DNA from: Astropecten irregularis
Lineage: Eukaryota; Echinodermata; Asteroidea; Paxillosida; Astropectinidae
Length of the DNA: 64,000 bases
Assembly: GCA_963971285.1 (NCBI GenBank)
Contig: OZ020248.1
Coordinates: 23,767,873 to 23,831,872 of the forward strand
Direction of reading: 5' to 3'
Under the pieces are notes generated by a model, which was not told the origin of the DNA, did not search any database, and saw only the letters and a list, made by a program, of their open reading frames with translations. The position numbers and the translations under genes were made by a program. Numbering within the stretch: position 1 is the first letter of the stretch; every line of letters starts with the position of its first letter. Of the stretch, positions 24,846 through 35,698 are shown piece by piece.

Positions 24846-26689
24846 ACTGTCACCTATTATTTAGAAGGAATATAATATGTCCAATGATAAGTCGTAAACA
24901 GCATGCACAATGGAGGTTGTTCCAGTAGGGAGTCCGACGGAATCTCGTAAAAACGCATTTATATCTGCTACCGTGTGAAAACGTGCTGAAAGAAACTTGC
25001 TTTAAAAACAACATTCTTAAATATTTTACCTACAATTTGCTATCCTCTTGCAGGTTAGAAGTTGATTTATCTAAATATGTCATTTATTGTCACTTAATCA
25101 TAATTTTAAACAGGAAAAAATCCATCTGAATGCACAAATAGTCAGCGAGATTCGCGGAAGCGATTTCACTGGGTGACGCCATTTTGTTGAAAAAAACATT
25201 TTGGTCGCTTTTTTGACTTACGTTCGCGAAGGGGTAAACGACCTCTGCGTTCAATAAATGCCATTTTCTTATAGAAGGGATCCTGGGCTTTCGATTGATA
25301 CCAAAATTACAGGTAATTTTCACTTTTAAGGTGTCTTAAAATCCAGTCAAATGAATGTTTCTTTTTGCTCGGAAAATCGGTCCATAATTTTTTTTTAAAC
25401 TCACGCAAACGATACTTTAAAATGATTAGAAGGTATAAGGAAGGGGTATTTTCTAAAAGCTGGAAGTGTTGTGATTCCAACGGTGCATGTTGATTTTGAT
25501 TTGGCCTGTGCGCTAACGTGCGATTTACGCATTTCTAACTCGATGATTTCTCTCGAACTGTGAAGTTTGCGACTCTAATCAACATTCTTGTCTAGAATGG
25601 ATGTAGTAAAAGGAGCCATGCGCGCTGCCCTGCATACATTTGTACACGTGTAATGCGCGGGCCTACTTTTGCTGCATGTGATCTGCGCTCGTCTACACAA
25701 ATCTGGTTACGCGTCTCCCTCTCGACTCCGATCAATTCAAAACCATTTCTTCTCTATAGCACCATGCTCAAATCCATCGATTTTGCATTCATTGCGAGTA
25801 AATCTCGTTGGTCTTCGAAGTTTCGCGAAAGTTTGACAAAATTCTTTCCAAAATACTGCATTTTGAATGAGGTAATTGCTTCATTCAAGCTACATTTTCG
25901 AAGATTTCTCATACATGAACCTAAAATAAGTAGTCATTTTTGGAAATAATGAGACACAAATGCTTAAATAAAGTTGAGTTTGCGATTGGAGTAGAAATCT
26001 GATGTTCGATCTAAAAACTGGCAGAATGAAAAACTCAACCTTCTCCCTTTTCAGTGGGAATATCTCTGTCAATTTTAAAGGTACTGAGTTGATTTAAGCA
26101 CCATTGCATTTCTCACATTACAAGCTTTCCATTGATACCAAACTTGTTGGGTTCCTTCACAAATTTAAAATTTCATCGTACTCCCTAGTTCCAGGCAGTA
26201 TGTTTATCAATATCATAAACACAGGGCTGTTTGACAGGGGCACTCAGTTTGACTTGGACCCAGTCTATTGAAGATGGTGCTAGCGCCAGAACGTTAGCGG
26301 AATGAACGTGAACGGACGTACGTGAAACTGGGCCCATGGGTGACGTGTTTTTAGCCTCGCTGTCCACCTAAATGATTAAACCCAAGTTGTTGTTTTTTTG
26401 TCACAAATCTAATAAACAACAACTTAACTTATACTGGAAATAATGCCTTTTTAACCTGACCACGAAAATCTCTGAACACAACAACGGATTTGAAAATCCG
26501 TCAACGAAACGGGGATTCCTAGTTTCGTCGCACCGGATTTGCAAATCCAACGATTCGAAAATCGAAGATTCGTTGCAACAGGGCCAGGGCCAGGGGTCTC
26601 GAACTGCACAATCACTAATTGCTAACTATTTATTGTTTTGAGGGAGGGGGCTGGAAGAAAAGGGGGTACGCCCCACACTTCCAACACCA

Positions 26690-26745
26690 AACCCCCCCCC
26701 CCCCCCCACTCCTTACCTCCCCCCCCCCCCCCCCCCCCCCTCCCC
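26690..26745 (+). repeat. Poly-C tracts
   Basis: Two runs of about 17-20 C separated by ACTCCTTACCTC. On the minus strand these are long G runs that could form quadruplex DNA. Exact run length is likely uncertain in an assembly. Confidence 0.85.
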
Positions 26746-26877
26746 TGGATCTATGAAAGATGTCCTTAGCCTTGGCCTACATAAATTTTGATCTCAAATT
26801 TCTCACGTTTCTTTTTAATTTAATTTAATTTTGTCTTTAAATCCTTAAAGGCTTAAATTGTTTCTAGGTCAGGTGAG

Positions 26878-29800
26878 ATGGGACGCAAACGAGGCAAAGG
26901 ATTTAAGGGTGCAAAAGCCTCGGGCGGAGGCAGCCAACGGCATGTACACAAATATGAACGATTTGCAAGAGAATATGATGAGGGTAAGTAAGGTTTATGT
27001 TCGTTCCCAATCCCATGAAGCCGCTAACTTTCTCAGAGGCCACAGCTAAAGGTCAAGACCCTCTTGCGTTATTCTATTTCAGCAATATGGTAAATGTCAG
27101 TTGCTGTCGGTTGATGTCAGTACCGGCCAGTAATTAGGATGACCCGAAACAAATCCTAGTGAAGATGAATTCTTGTCTGATAATCTTTCACAGGAGATCC
27201 GGAGGGTCAAGCGGCCGAGGCCTCCGAACTTGATCCGTACCGAATCCCCTGTCCGCTGGCCATGTGGGACCTGCAGCACTGCGACCCCAAGAAGTGTACG
27301 GGCAGGAAGCTTGCCAGGAAGGGACTGATCAGGAGCCTGAGGCTGGCCCAGAGGTTTAATGGCATCATCCTGTCGCCCATGGGAACCCACTGTATCTCAC
27401 CAGAAGACAGGTGCGGCAACTCTTTAAAACATCATTCAGAACGACGGAACTGGAACATCCTAATAATACATTCAGCGGATGCAATTAGGTTTTTCTCGGA
27501 AGGCCACATACAGTGACTGCAGTGATGAAGTGGTTGGTCCCAGGGAGTGACTTAATGTGGAGTGCATTCCATTTCCAATAAAACTCTCAACCATTCCAAA
27601 TCATCAATCTGTAGAAAATTGCAGGATTGTGACAGATTCAGGACAACAGAGAGCACAGCTTCCTCAACTAGTAATGGGCTTGCTTGCCCAATTTGGTCCC
27701 TAAAAGAACTGGCCATAGGGCAAAACTCTGTTGCTCAGGAAGGCAAGCCTTGAATTTAACAGAGGCCATGGAGGCCATGGAGGCCATGGCCTTTGCTGCC
27801 CTGGTTCTTGTCCTTGGTGCCCTCTTCAAATATTTCCATAGACGTTATGATTTTCCAATGGAAGTGCCCCTTGCAATGGAAAAGTGGCCTTGCCCATTTC
27901 AGAACCAAATTGAAGGCCTGGCATGTCTGGAAAGGATCCCTGTCAAAATGGCGCAACTAGTATGGGAAGACAAACAAGTTCCTGCACAGATTGGGCTCAT
28001 CGGAAAATACAAAATAAAAAAAAGGCACACATTGGCATGATTATGTCGTATGGAAAAGAGATGTCAAAACATTGTAGCTGAAAAATAGGCCTACCAAGTT
28101 TGCAAATTGAGAGCTCAAAAAGATATTTAACCCTAACCCTCTTCGCCTACCACACTTGTTCTGCCTGAAATGCTGTATTTTTTCCAGAAATGAGTAATTT
28201 TAACAAAATAAGTACTGAAAAAGTCACAATTACCTCACAAATTTGCACTTGATAATTGCAACTTTTTTTCCTATGGGCTCGTTTCCAGTGATTAATTGGT
28301 TTATTTTTGTACCATGACAAATCAAAATATGAACAGACCACAGCTGTTCTATCAACTTTACCAAAGTATGGGTACGTTCAGACAGCCTTGTATTTAAAAC
28401 GAATTGAGTTAAACCGCTCTGCAACCGCGGGGAGTAAGTCGTAAGTTAGAATTATGTTGCGTCCATACAGCGTTTTACTGTTTGCAGTTAAAACAGATCA
28501 GGTTTATTTTTGCTTTTAAGAGGTCATGCACTTTGCCTTGACCCCGTACTAGCTTCCAGTTATAAAATAAAGCGCGCGGATTGATCTGTGTGTTGAATAT
28601 AAACAAGTGTGGCACAACATGTGTTACGTAACCAGCTGCCAGGCTTCTCTGCACTGAAACAGGATGTCGGAAAGTTATTCTGTCCCAACAGCGTTTTAGC
28701 AGTAAACTTGATCGGTTTTAAGTGCTAAACCCTCCTTCCGAGCAGTTTAAACTTTGGTGTTTTGTGGCGGATAAAAGCGATCTGTTTTAGATAAATAACT
28801 GTTTTAGAGCATCCAGACACATATTGCTAAAACCGATCGGGTTAAAACAGTTGTTTAAGCGAATTTAACACGCTGTTTGAACATACCCTATGATAGTACC
28901 TTTAAATCTAACTCAGTTTCCCCACTCTTCCATCAGATCATTCCTATTGAGTCTGCTAATTAGTTTTAATTGATGTTATTTGTTTGTTTGTTTGTTTATT
29001 CTTCCAGGAGCATCGTTGAGGCCAAAGGAATTGCGGTGATCGACTGCTCGTGGGCCAAGCTGGAGCAGACCCCGTTTGATAAGATGAGGGGTGGACAGCC
29101 GAGACTGCTCCCTTACCTAGTGGCTGCAAATCCCATCAACTACGGCAGACCCTGCAAGCTCTCCTGCGTGGAGGCATTTGCCGCTACCTTCTACATCGTA
29201 GGTGAGAAATACAACACATGCATGATAATTCACCAGCGACACACTGTCTTCCCAAACAGAAATATCAAGCAGCATAGTAGCTCTGTAATACATTAGTATC
29301 TGTATTTCAAAATCACTGCACTGCAACTGTATTATTAAATTACGACGGTGAAAAAGATTTGCAGGGAGTGACGTAATAATAATTTTTATATGGGATTAAA
29401 TAAGTACCCTTGCAGCTAGCCATCCTGCTGTTTATCACTCAAGGCTATGAACTAGTTGCGTCGGGAGCAAAAGCAAAAAATATAGCAATTATGCCAGTTA
29501 GAAAGATCAATATTAATAGTAGTAATAATTATTGTAAACAGCAATAAGAAATATGATCAAGTTTGGACTTTTATCTAGTCAATTACATGCAGTTACAACT
29601 TGTAAGACTTTAGAAGTAACAACTGTCTTGTGCCGTTTTCAAATAAAACTTTTGTACACGCTTTAAGTACGGCGATTGTCAAAAAACTCTACAAAAGACG
29701 CAGGAAAATGATGTGAACATTAAATTCAGGACATTTAAAAGTAACTTTTAGCTTCTCATTGCCGCCCAACCCAATTTTCATGCCCGAAAATACATATTGA

Positions 29801-32800
29801 GGTGAAGTTCTTATGTTTTGGCAAGGAATAATGTGCTTGATCTTGCTTGCCAAAGTAAAAACTTGTGCACAAAGCATTATGCTGTTTGACGTCGGCCACC
29901 ATAATCGTTTGTAACTTGCCCTTTTGATGGCAAATCTCCACTGATCCTGCATTTGTTTGTTCTTTGGGAACTCATATGTTCTCCCTTGCCAACAAAACCG
30001 GTCTCTGGACAGTATTACCAAGCATTTTCAAGGGGTTATTTGTGCCGGTTGTGTTTACGACGAATATTCGTGCACAAAAGCACTTTTCCCGAGACTGGTG
30101 AAGCGCGCCCTCTTTAGATAAACAATGGTTAGTCAAAAGTCTCCCATTGCTGGCTAACGTCATTTTCCCGATTTCCTCTTGGTCAGGTCTTCCCGAGTAC
30201 GGCATGCAGCTCCTGAAACGGTTCAAGTGGGGAGAAGGGTTCTACCAACTGAACAAGGAGATCTTGGATAGATACGCAGCTTGCCAGAATGGGGCGGAGG
30301 TAGTGGAGGCTCAGGAAGCTTGGATGGCTAGACTACAGGAGGAGGATCGGCTCAGATCAAGCGCAGGTGATTGTAAATACTGGACATTTGGATGGCTGGA
30401 TCTTAAAGGTAGTATCATACTTTGGTAAGAAACCAAAACAGAAATTTTCACAGATATACGTAAAACTTACAGGGTATGAAGATGGTGGTAGTAGAAACAT
30501 ACTGTTACAATGTTTCCGCCTGAAATGGTGCATTTATCCAGAAATTAGTAAAACAACGACCAAAAATCTTTTTGATCTTTTAAAAGATCAAAAATAAAAG
30601 AAAAAAGACGTAAGAAATACTGTGGCTGTTTTTCACTGTTTTCTCAAAAAGTGGGCACCGTATGGGACTGAAATTTTCACAGATGACTGTTATTGTATCT
30701 GTCTTCATATTTTTGCCCATGAATCTGTATTTCTATGATAAAAAACCAAAGTATGATACTACCTTTAATACCTAAAGGTAGACATTCCTTTTTCCCGATA
30801 TGTAAGACTAGAATCATTCAAACTGTTTACAAGATTTTGAAAAGTTTTTTGGGGATATTTGATCCAAGCAACATAGAATAAAGGCTAACAATCTGAGATG
30901 CTTTTGGGCTAGAACTTGATTCATTATACAAAATTGGTTTAAAGGTAGTATCATACTTTGGTTTTTATCAAAGAAATACAGATTCATGGGCAAAAATATC
31001 AAGACAGATATAGTAACAGCCATCTGTGACAATTTCAGTCCCATACCGTGCCCACTTTTTGAGAAAACAGTGAAAAACGGCCACAGTATTTCTTAAGTCT
31101 TTTCTCTTTTATTTTTGATCTTTGAAAAGATCAAACAGAATTTTGGTCATTGTTTTATTAATTTCTGGATAAATACACCATTTCAGGTGGAAAAATTTTA
31201 ACGATATGTTTCTACCACCACTATCTTCATACCCTGTAAGTTATACGTAAATCTGTGAACATTTATGTTTTGGTCTCTTACCAAAGTATGATACTACCTT
31301 TAATGATTGTGAAATTTGATCCAGATGGATGTTTTGAATCACTTGAGTTTTGAGTGCAAACTCAAAGGGTTTTTTTTTTTTTTTGCAATGGAGCTTACCA
31401 GCATGTCTTGAATCACTCTTCTGGCCATCTGTTATCACTCCATGTCCATTTGGGAGCTGGGGACGAGTTGTCCATCGACAAAGGTCGGCAACGACCCTCT
31501 GTATAGACGGTAGCCTACACGGACCGGTATACATGCATGTCCATCCACTGCCATACTCCAGGGATACTGTTAATAATAGCCACTGTGAAGTTAAAATAAG
31601 TTCTGCACAATCAGCTCGTATTGAATCATAGTGGTCGCAGCGGTGAGACCGTATCACGAGATCAAATGGATTACACAAAGCCGGCCTCAAACCATCCTCC
31701 TCCCCGCCCGTATTACATGTAGCCCCTCCCCTCCCCAAATAGACACTATGCTGATGAGGTCACACAGAAGTTCATATCTTTCTCCTTGTGTGTGTGTGTG
31801 TGTTATAACCACAGGAAGTTATTCCGTGCATTTGTCATTGTTTTGTGGTATTAAAGATGTACACAGCAACGCTTGCCGCTGAATAAATTCTGTATTTTGG
31901 GCGCCCTGTTTATGGAAGATTGAAGCTCCCGTCATTTCATGGCCTGTGATGAGGCTTGTGCAGGGATAGAAACTCGAAGGTTGGATGGTAATTTGACTGA
32001 GAAGCGGGAAAATGTTCTCGTCAAATTGTCAACATTGTGAGTTCATGAACATTGGGAGCCAAGGTTGGTGTTCAGTATAGCCAAATGTTTGGTATAGCGG
32101 TGTTCATTATAGTGGTGTTCCACTGCACTGTTACTTTAACTTAACTGCCATATCTTGAGTTATCTGGCCCTCTCTAAGTCTGTATGCATTCAATATTGTA
32201 AAAAAAAAACCACTTGGCTCCTTTTTTAAACTGACTGGAGATTCCACTCATTTGTTGCTAAAAATAACTCCCCGGGAGGTAGTGCGTTGCGTGTACTTTC
32301 ACAGAAAGTGATTCAGTCAGGATGTGGAGGTATGTTGTGATTGTCAATCAGTGGTCAGTTTGTATCAGAATTGACAGGAGGTGGACACTTGGGGGTGGGG
32401 GGGACGTGGCGTTACCCCCTTCATCAACAGGCGCCAACTGTTGATTGAGGAAATTCTATAATTGACAGGGGCTTCAGCCAGTGCTTGCCCAGATTCAAGG
32501 GTGAACAAGCAGAAAGATTGTACACATTGTAAGGGAGAATTGTTCCAGGGTTCTCCTAAGTAATGAGTGTTTGTGTGGAATGAAATTTGCGTGCAAATAT
32601 TTAATAAGTCTACCAACTGGCCAAACAGATTGGTGACAGATGACATGTCTGAATTGATGTCAGCAGCTGATGTGATTGATTCATTCAGGTCTACAATATC
32701 TTCTAGGAACTTTTATTTCTCTACTGTCAAAGATTTTACAAAGTCTTTCATTCAAACCCCCACTACCCCATCCCATAAATGTAAATAAAAAATGCACTTT

Positions 32801-33616
32801 TGGTGCAAATTTTGTGGAAAAACCATTAGATTTGACCTAAATATGGTCTCTCGTGTTTATAGCAACAGTAAAAAGAATTGTATTTAGTAGTTGTGGTAAT
32901 ATTTTCAAATTTTCACTATGAAGTGGAACAACTTTGAAAAAAAAAGCAAACAAACACCCAATGAGACAAAATAACATCAGCTTTGTGATTCAGAATGGTA
33001 TAATCTGAAGCCAATGAGCCAGATGGAGTGGAAACTGCCAAAGCAGTTTGTCTTCTCACAAATGCATTTGGAGTTTGTCGTTGGCCTTCCTGGGGTAGAT
33101 TTCAAGAAGCCTTACGATCGATTGTTACTCAAGTTAAAAAGGATGACCCATTGTATCCTACATAGGGCTGCAATGCATCCTATGTCCTACGATTGATAGT
33201 AAGTTACGATGAGTTTGGTGAAATCAACCCCAGGTTCCTTAAGATCTGATATGAAGCCATTTAGACATGGATCAAGAAGACTTGCAACTCTTTAGTTGAT
33301 TGTTGTCATGGTTGTGATCTTGTTCCTTCTAGATCTGATGGACATAGACATGGAGCGAGAAACCTGCAATCTCAATCGTCAGCCGGAGTACTCAATGCCA
33401 GACTCATCTTCAGAAGAGGAGGAAGAGGAAGAGGAGGTCAGCGGTGATGAAGAGGACGATGAAGGGGATAACCCAGAGGAGGAGGAAGATGAAGAGGTAT
33501 TGGAAGTCAGCAGGGATGGAGATGACAAGGATGAAGAAGAAGACCATGGTGACGGAAAGGACAATGAAGGGGATAACCCAGAGGAGGAGGATGTGGAAGA
33601 TGAAGAGCCAGGGTAG
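26878..33616 (+). CDS. TSR3: 18S rRNA aminocarboxypropyltransferase TSR3
   Basis: Transfers the 3-amino-3-carboxypropyl group of S-adenosylmethionine to the hypermodified pseudouridine of 18S rRNA, a late cytoplasmic step of small-subunit maturation. Coding exons: 26878-26983 (acceptor at 26868), 27194-27410, 29008-29201, 30187-30366, 33333-33616. Phases agree and total 326 residues. Exon 1 gives a basic Gly/Lys-rich N-terminus ([11 protein letters not shown]). Exon 2 holds the RLI-like N-terminal domain ([18 protein letters not shown]). Exons 3-4 hold the conserved core ([61 protein letters not shown]). Exon 5 is a highly acidic Glu/Asp tail encoded by a decaying minisatellite and stopped by TAG at 33614-33616. 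Introns carry two facing TTAA foldbacks and a nested transposon. The gene is divergent from WASHC2 and convergent with ERCC1. Confidence 0.94.
28155..28905 (+). mobile_element. Truncated TTAA-1 foldback interrupted by another transposon
   Basis: The MITE-type interior (TTCTGCCTGAAATGCTG) is visible from about 28155 and the right terminus is split by the insertion at 28371-28887, resuming to the TTAA at 28902-28905. The left half is missing or too diverged to see. Confidence 0.65.
28371..28887 (-). mobile_element. Second copy of the GGTACGTTCAGACAGC element, nested in a MITE
   Basis: A 517-bp copy, inverted relative to 1081-1584, in TSR3 intron 2. It interrupts the right end of a TTAA foldback: ACCAAAGTATG stands before it and TATGATAGTACCTTTAA after it. 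Flanking 5-mers are GTATG and CTATG, a target duplication with one mismatch. The host MITE must be older. Confidence 0.85.
30403..30767 (+). mobile_element. TTAA-1 foldback MITE, intact ends
   Basis: Bounded by TTAA; left AGGTAGTATCATACTTTGGT, right ACCAAAGTATGATACTACCT: a perfect 20-bp terminal inverted repeat. Starts 37 bases after the donor of TSR3 exon 4. Confidence 0.92.
30939..31302 (-). mobile_element. TTAA-1 foldback MITE, intact ends, opposite orientation
   Basis: Same 20-bp perfect ends and TTAA flanks. The interior reads in the reverse direction relative to 30403-30767, so the pair forms a larger inverted repeat with 171 bases between. Confidence 0.92.
32030..32130 (+). repeat. 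TATAGCCAAATGTT(T/G)GGTATAGCGG repeat
   Basis: Blocks GGTATAGCGGTGTTCATTATAGTGG and AGCCAAGG recur at 49370-49455, where the matching inverted left end (CAGTGGAACGCCGCTATTAAT) is also present. Here only the right part is clear. Confidence 0.6.
33090..33235 (+). mobile_element. Foldback, TACGATCGATTG family, uninterrupted
   Basis: GGGTAGATTTCAAGAAGCC TTACGATCGATTG ... CAATGCATCCTATGTCCTACGATTGATAG ... GAAATCAACCCCA. It immediately precedes the last TSR3 exon and serves as the empty-site reference for the LINE tail inserted at 57643-57893. Confidence 0.7.
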
Positions 33617-33860
33617 ATCAGCAGGGATGGGAACAATGACAAGGATCAGAAAGAGGACAGCAGTGGCGAAGAGGACGATGAAGGGGATGACCCAGAGGAG
33701 GAGGATGCTGTGGAAGATGAAGAGCCAGGGTAGGTCAGCAGGGATGGGAACAATGACAAGGATCAGTGAGAGGACAGTGGTGACGAAGAGAACGATGAAG
33801 GGGATGACCCAGAGGAGGATGATGATGTGAAGAGCCAGGAGAGGTCAGTAGGGATGGGGA
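33400..33860 (+). repeat. Acidic-codon minisatellite in the TSR3 last exon
   Basis: At least three to four imperfect units of about 100-125 bases, each with GATGAAGGGGATRACCCAGA and a later GTCAGCAGGGATGG block. The first units encode the Glu/Asp-rich C-terminus of TSR3. Later units carry TAG, TAG and TGA in the same frame, and the last unit has also lost bases and shifted frame. The array thus begins as coding sequence and ends as 3' UTR. Confidence 0.85.
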
Positions 33861-34324
33861 CCACAACGTGGATCAGGAAGATGCTAATGTCGCATCAAGG
33901 ACAGAGTGGAAGGACAGGGCTATCAAGAGATGTCGCAGGAGGCAGGTGTAAGGGAACCAGTCACAGACATGCACAAAACCTATCCAAGTGGGGGGTTGCC
34001 GGCCAAAGATTGCAACATTGCGACCTCGCATAGTCTCTCTGTAGTCTCCAGTGCCAATGTCTGTGGTGATAAGACTTGCGTCTCTGGACTGAGAGAAGAC
34101 GAGACTTGTTGTGGAGCTGCAGACTCGAGAACTAAAAGCCCAAATGAGAGCAACACCTGACATGCCTAATGGAGAGATCATTGTGACAAGAATACTGAAT
34201 GACATCACCTCATTTAATGAAATCGCGGAAGAATGCTTGCGTTTCTTGACTAACAAAACAGCAGGGATTCATGAGTTATCAGTTTCTTTTCATCAAAAAT
34301 TTATTGTTGCCCATTACTTTTGTA

Positions 34325-34700
34325 TTAAAGGTGCAGTACAGGATTGGTAACAAACCAAAACAGAAATCTTCACAGATTTACCTATATTTACAGTATACAT
34401 ACATAAAGATGGACATGACAGAAACCCGCTGCTAAAATATTTCTGCCTGAAGGCTGAAATGCTACATTTGTTTTATAGCAAAGTGTACAACAAATAATCT
34501 ACATCTCGGCGACATCAAAAACATTATTTATGTTTTATAAGTAAGAGAGAGTTGTTTTTCACTATTTTCTCGGGACTCAGATGTAAGACGGAGCTCAAAT
34601 TTTCACAGGTTTATAATTTCATGTACATCTGATTAGACAAAGTGTGGCTGCTGTTCTGTGACCATTACCAATCCTGTATTTAACTATATTATACCTTTAA
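34325..34700. mobile_element. TTAA-2 foldback MITE
   Basis: TTAA then AGGTGCAGTACAGGATTGGTAA; right TTACCAATCCTGTATTTAAC ... ATACCT then TTAA. In the TSR3/ERCC1 convergent region. Confidence 0.85.
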
Positions 34701-34950
34701 AGAGATTCTTATTGATAACATTAAAAAGTAAAAAACCAGATACCCGTAATGGTTTTAGGTCATCAGTCTAAACTGTGCAGTGTCTAGGACGATCCGAATG
34801 TGTGCATAAAGGTTGTCATAGGCTGTGATGCCAATCTTGCCTGCAAATTCTTGGTACCTGGTGGGCCCCCACAGCTATAGCATACCTGCCAACCAGTAAA
34901 ATTTCATCAGATTCACATTTTTGACACAAAAAATAGCAAAATTGGATTGA

Positions 34951-35309
34951 TTAAAGGTAGTATCATACTTTGGTAAGAAACCAAAACAGAAATGTTAACA
35001 GATTTATGTATAACTTACAGGGTATGAAGATGGTGGTGGTGGAAACATACCGTTAAAATGTCTCCGCCTGAAATGGTGTATTTATCCAGAAATTAGTAAA
35101 ACAACGACCGAAAATCTTTTTGATCTTTTAAAAGATCAAAAATAAAAAAGAAAAGACTTAAGAAATACTGTGGCTGTTTTTCACTATTTTCCACTATTTT
35201 CTCAAAAAATGGGCAACGTATGGGACTGAAATTTTCACAGATGTCTTGGTATTTTTGCCCATGAATCTGTATTTCCTTGATAACAACCAAAGTATGATAC
35301 TACCTTTAA
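34951..35309 (+). mobile_element. TTAA-1 foldback MITE, intact ends
   Basis: TTAA then AGGTAGTATCATACTTTGGT; right ACCAAAGTATGATACTACCT then TTAA. Same orientation as 30403-30767. Confidence 0.92.
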
Positions 35310-35698
35310 ATCAGATTGTTTTAAAAACCATTTATACATGAATACGTTTTATATGTATTTCCTGAAGTTTTGAGTGAAAGTAAGATTTTGGCTTTCATTT
35401 TGCACATAAAATAAGATTGTTGCAATTCATGAGTATGATATCTCATCTTAAAATGTTGGCAGGTATACTATGGCTGCCTTTAACAGTTGATTTTGGTGTT
35501 CTATAGTAAAATAACAATCTCATAGAGACATTTTGCGTCACATAAACATTTCTCTAAAAATATACAGAAAAGGAAGCATTTCTTTGGAGAATAAATTATC
35601 AAGATGAAGTGAAGAATATCATGCAACAACCTGTTGTCATTCAATACAGATTTCATTTGCTTGGGGTGAGAGGTATACATGTACATGTATTTATCATT

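Larger units (their letters stand above)
24261..26867. other. Non-coding stretch between WASHC2 and TSR3 coding starts
   Basis: If 24188-24260 is the TSR3 5' UTR exon, this is its first intron. It holds one foldback (24317-24845), several GGCGTCACCC/CCATTTTG blocks, and homopolymer C tracts near 26690-26745. No protein-coding exon could be supported. Confidence 0.5.
33617..35698. other. Convergent 3' region between TSR3 and ERCC1
   Basis: Contains the non-coding end of the minisatellite, a moderately long open stretch (33853-33950) encoding DGDHNVDQED and KDRAIKRCRRRQV that may be a former TSR3 C-terminus, then a TTAA-2 and a TTAA-1 foldback. No other gene seen. Confidence 0.6.

Noticed and set aside
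31241..31738. 165-codon open frame on the minus strand
   Set aside because: Its C-terminal third is the end of a TTAA-1 MITE and the rest includes a lysine run from a poly-T tract. No splice support; it overlaps a TSR3 intron.
33090..33200. CRISPR-like or other regular array
   Set aside because: Repeats here and elsewhere are palindromic transposons without regular spacers; the genome is animal.
33379..33642. Serine-rich frame opposite the TSR3 acidic tail
   Set aside because: It is the complement of Glu/Asp codons; the plus-strand frame continues TSR3.
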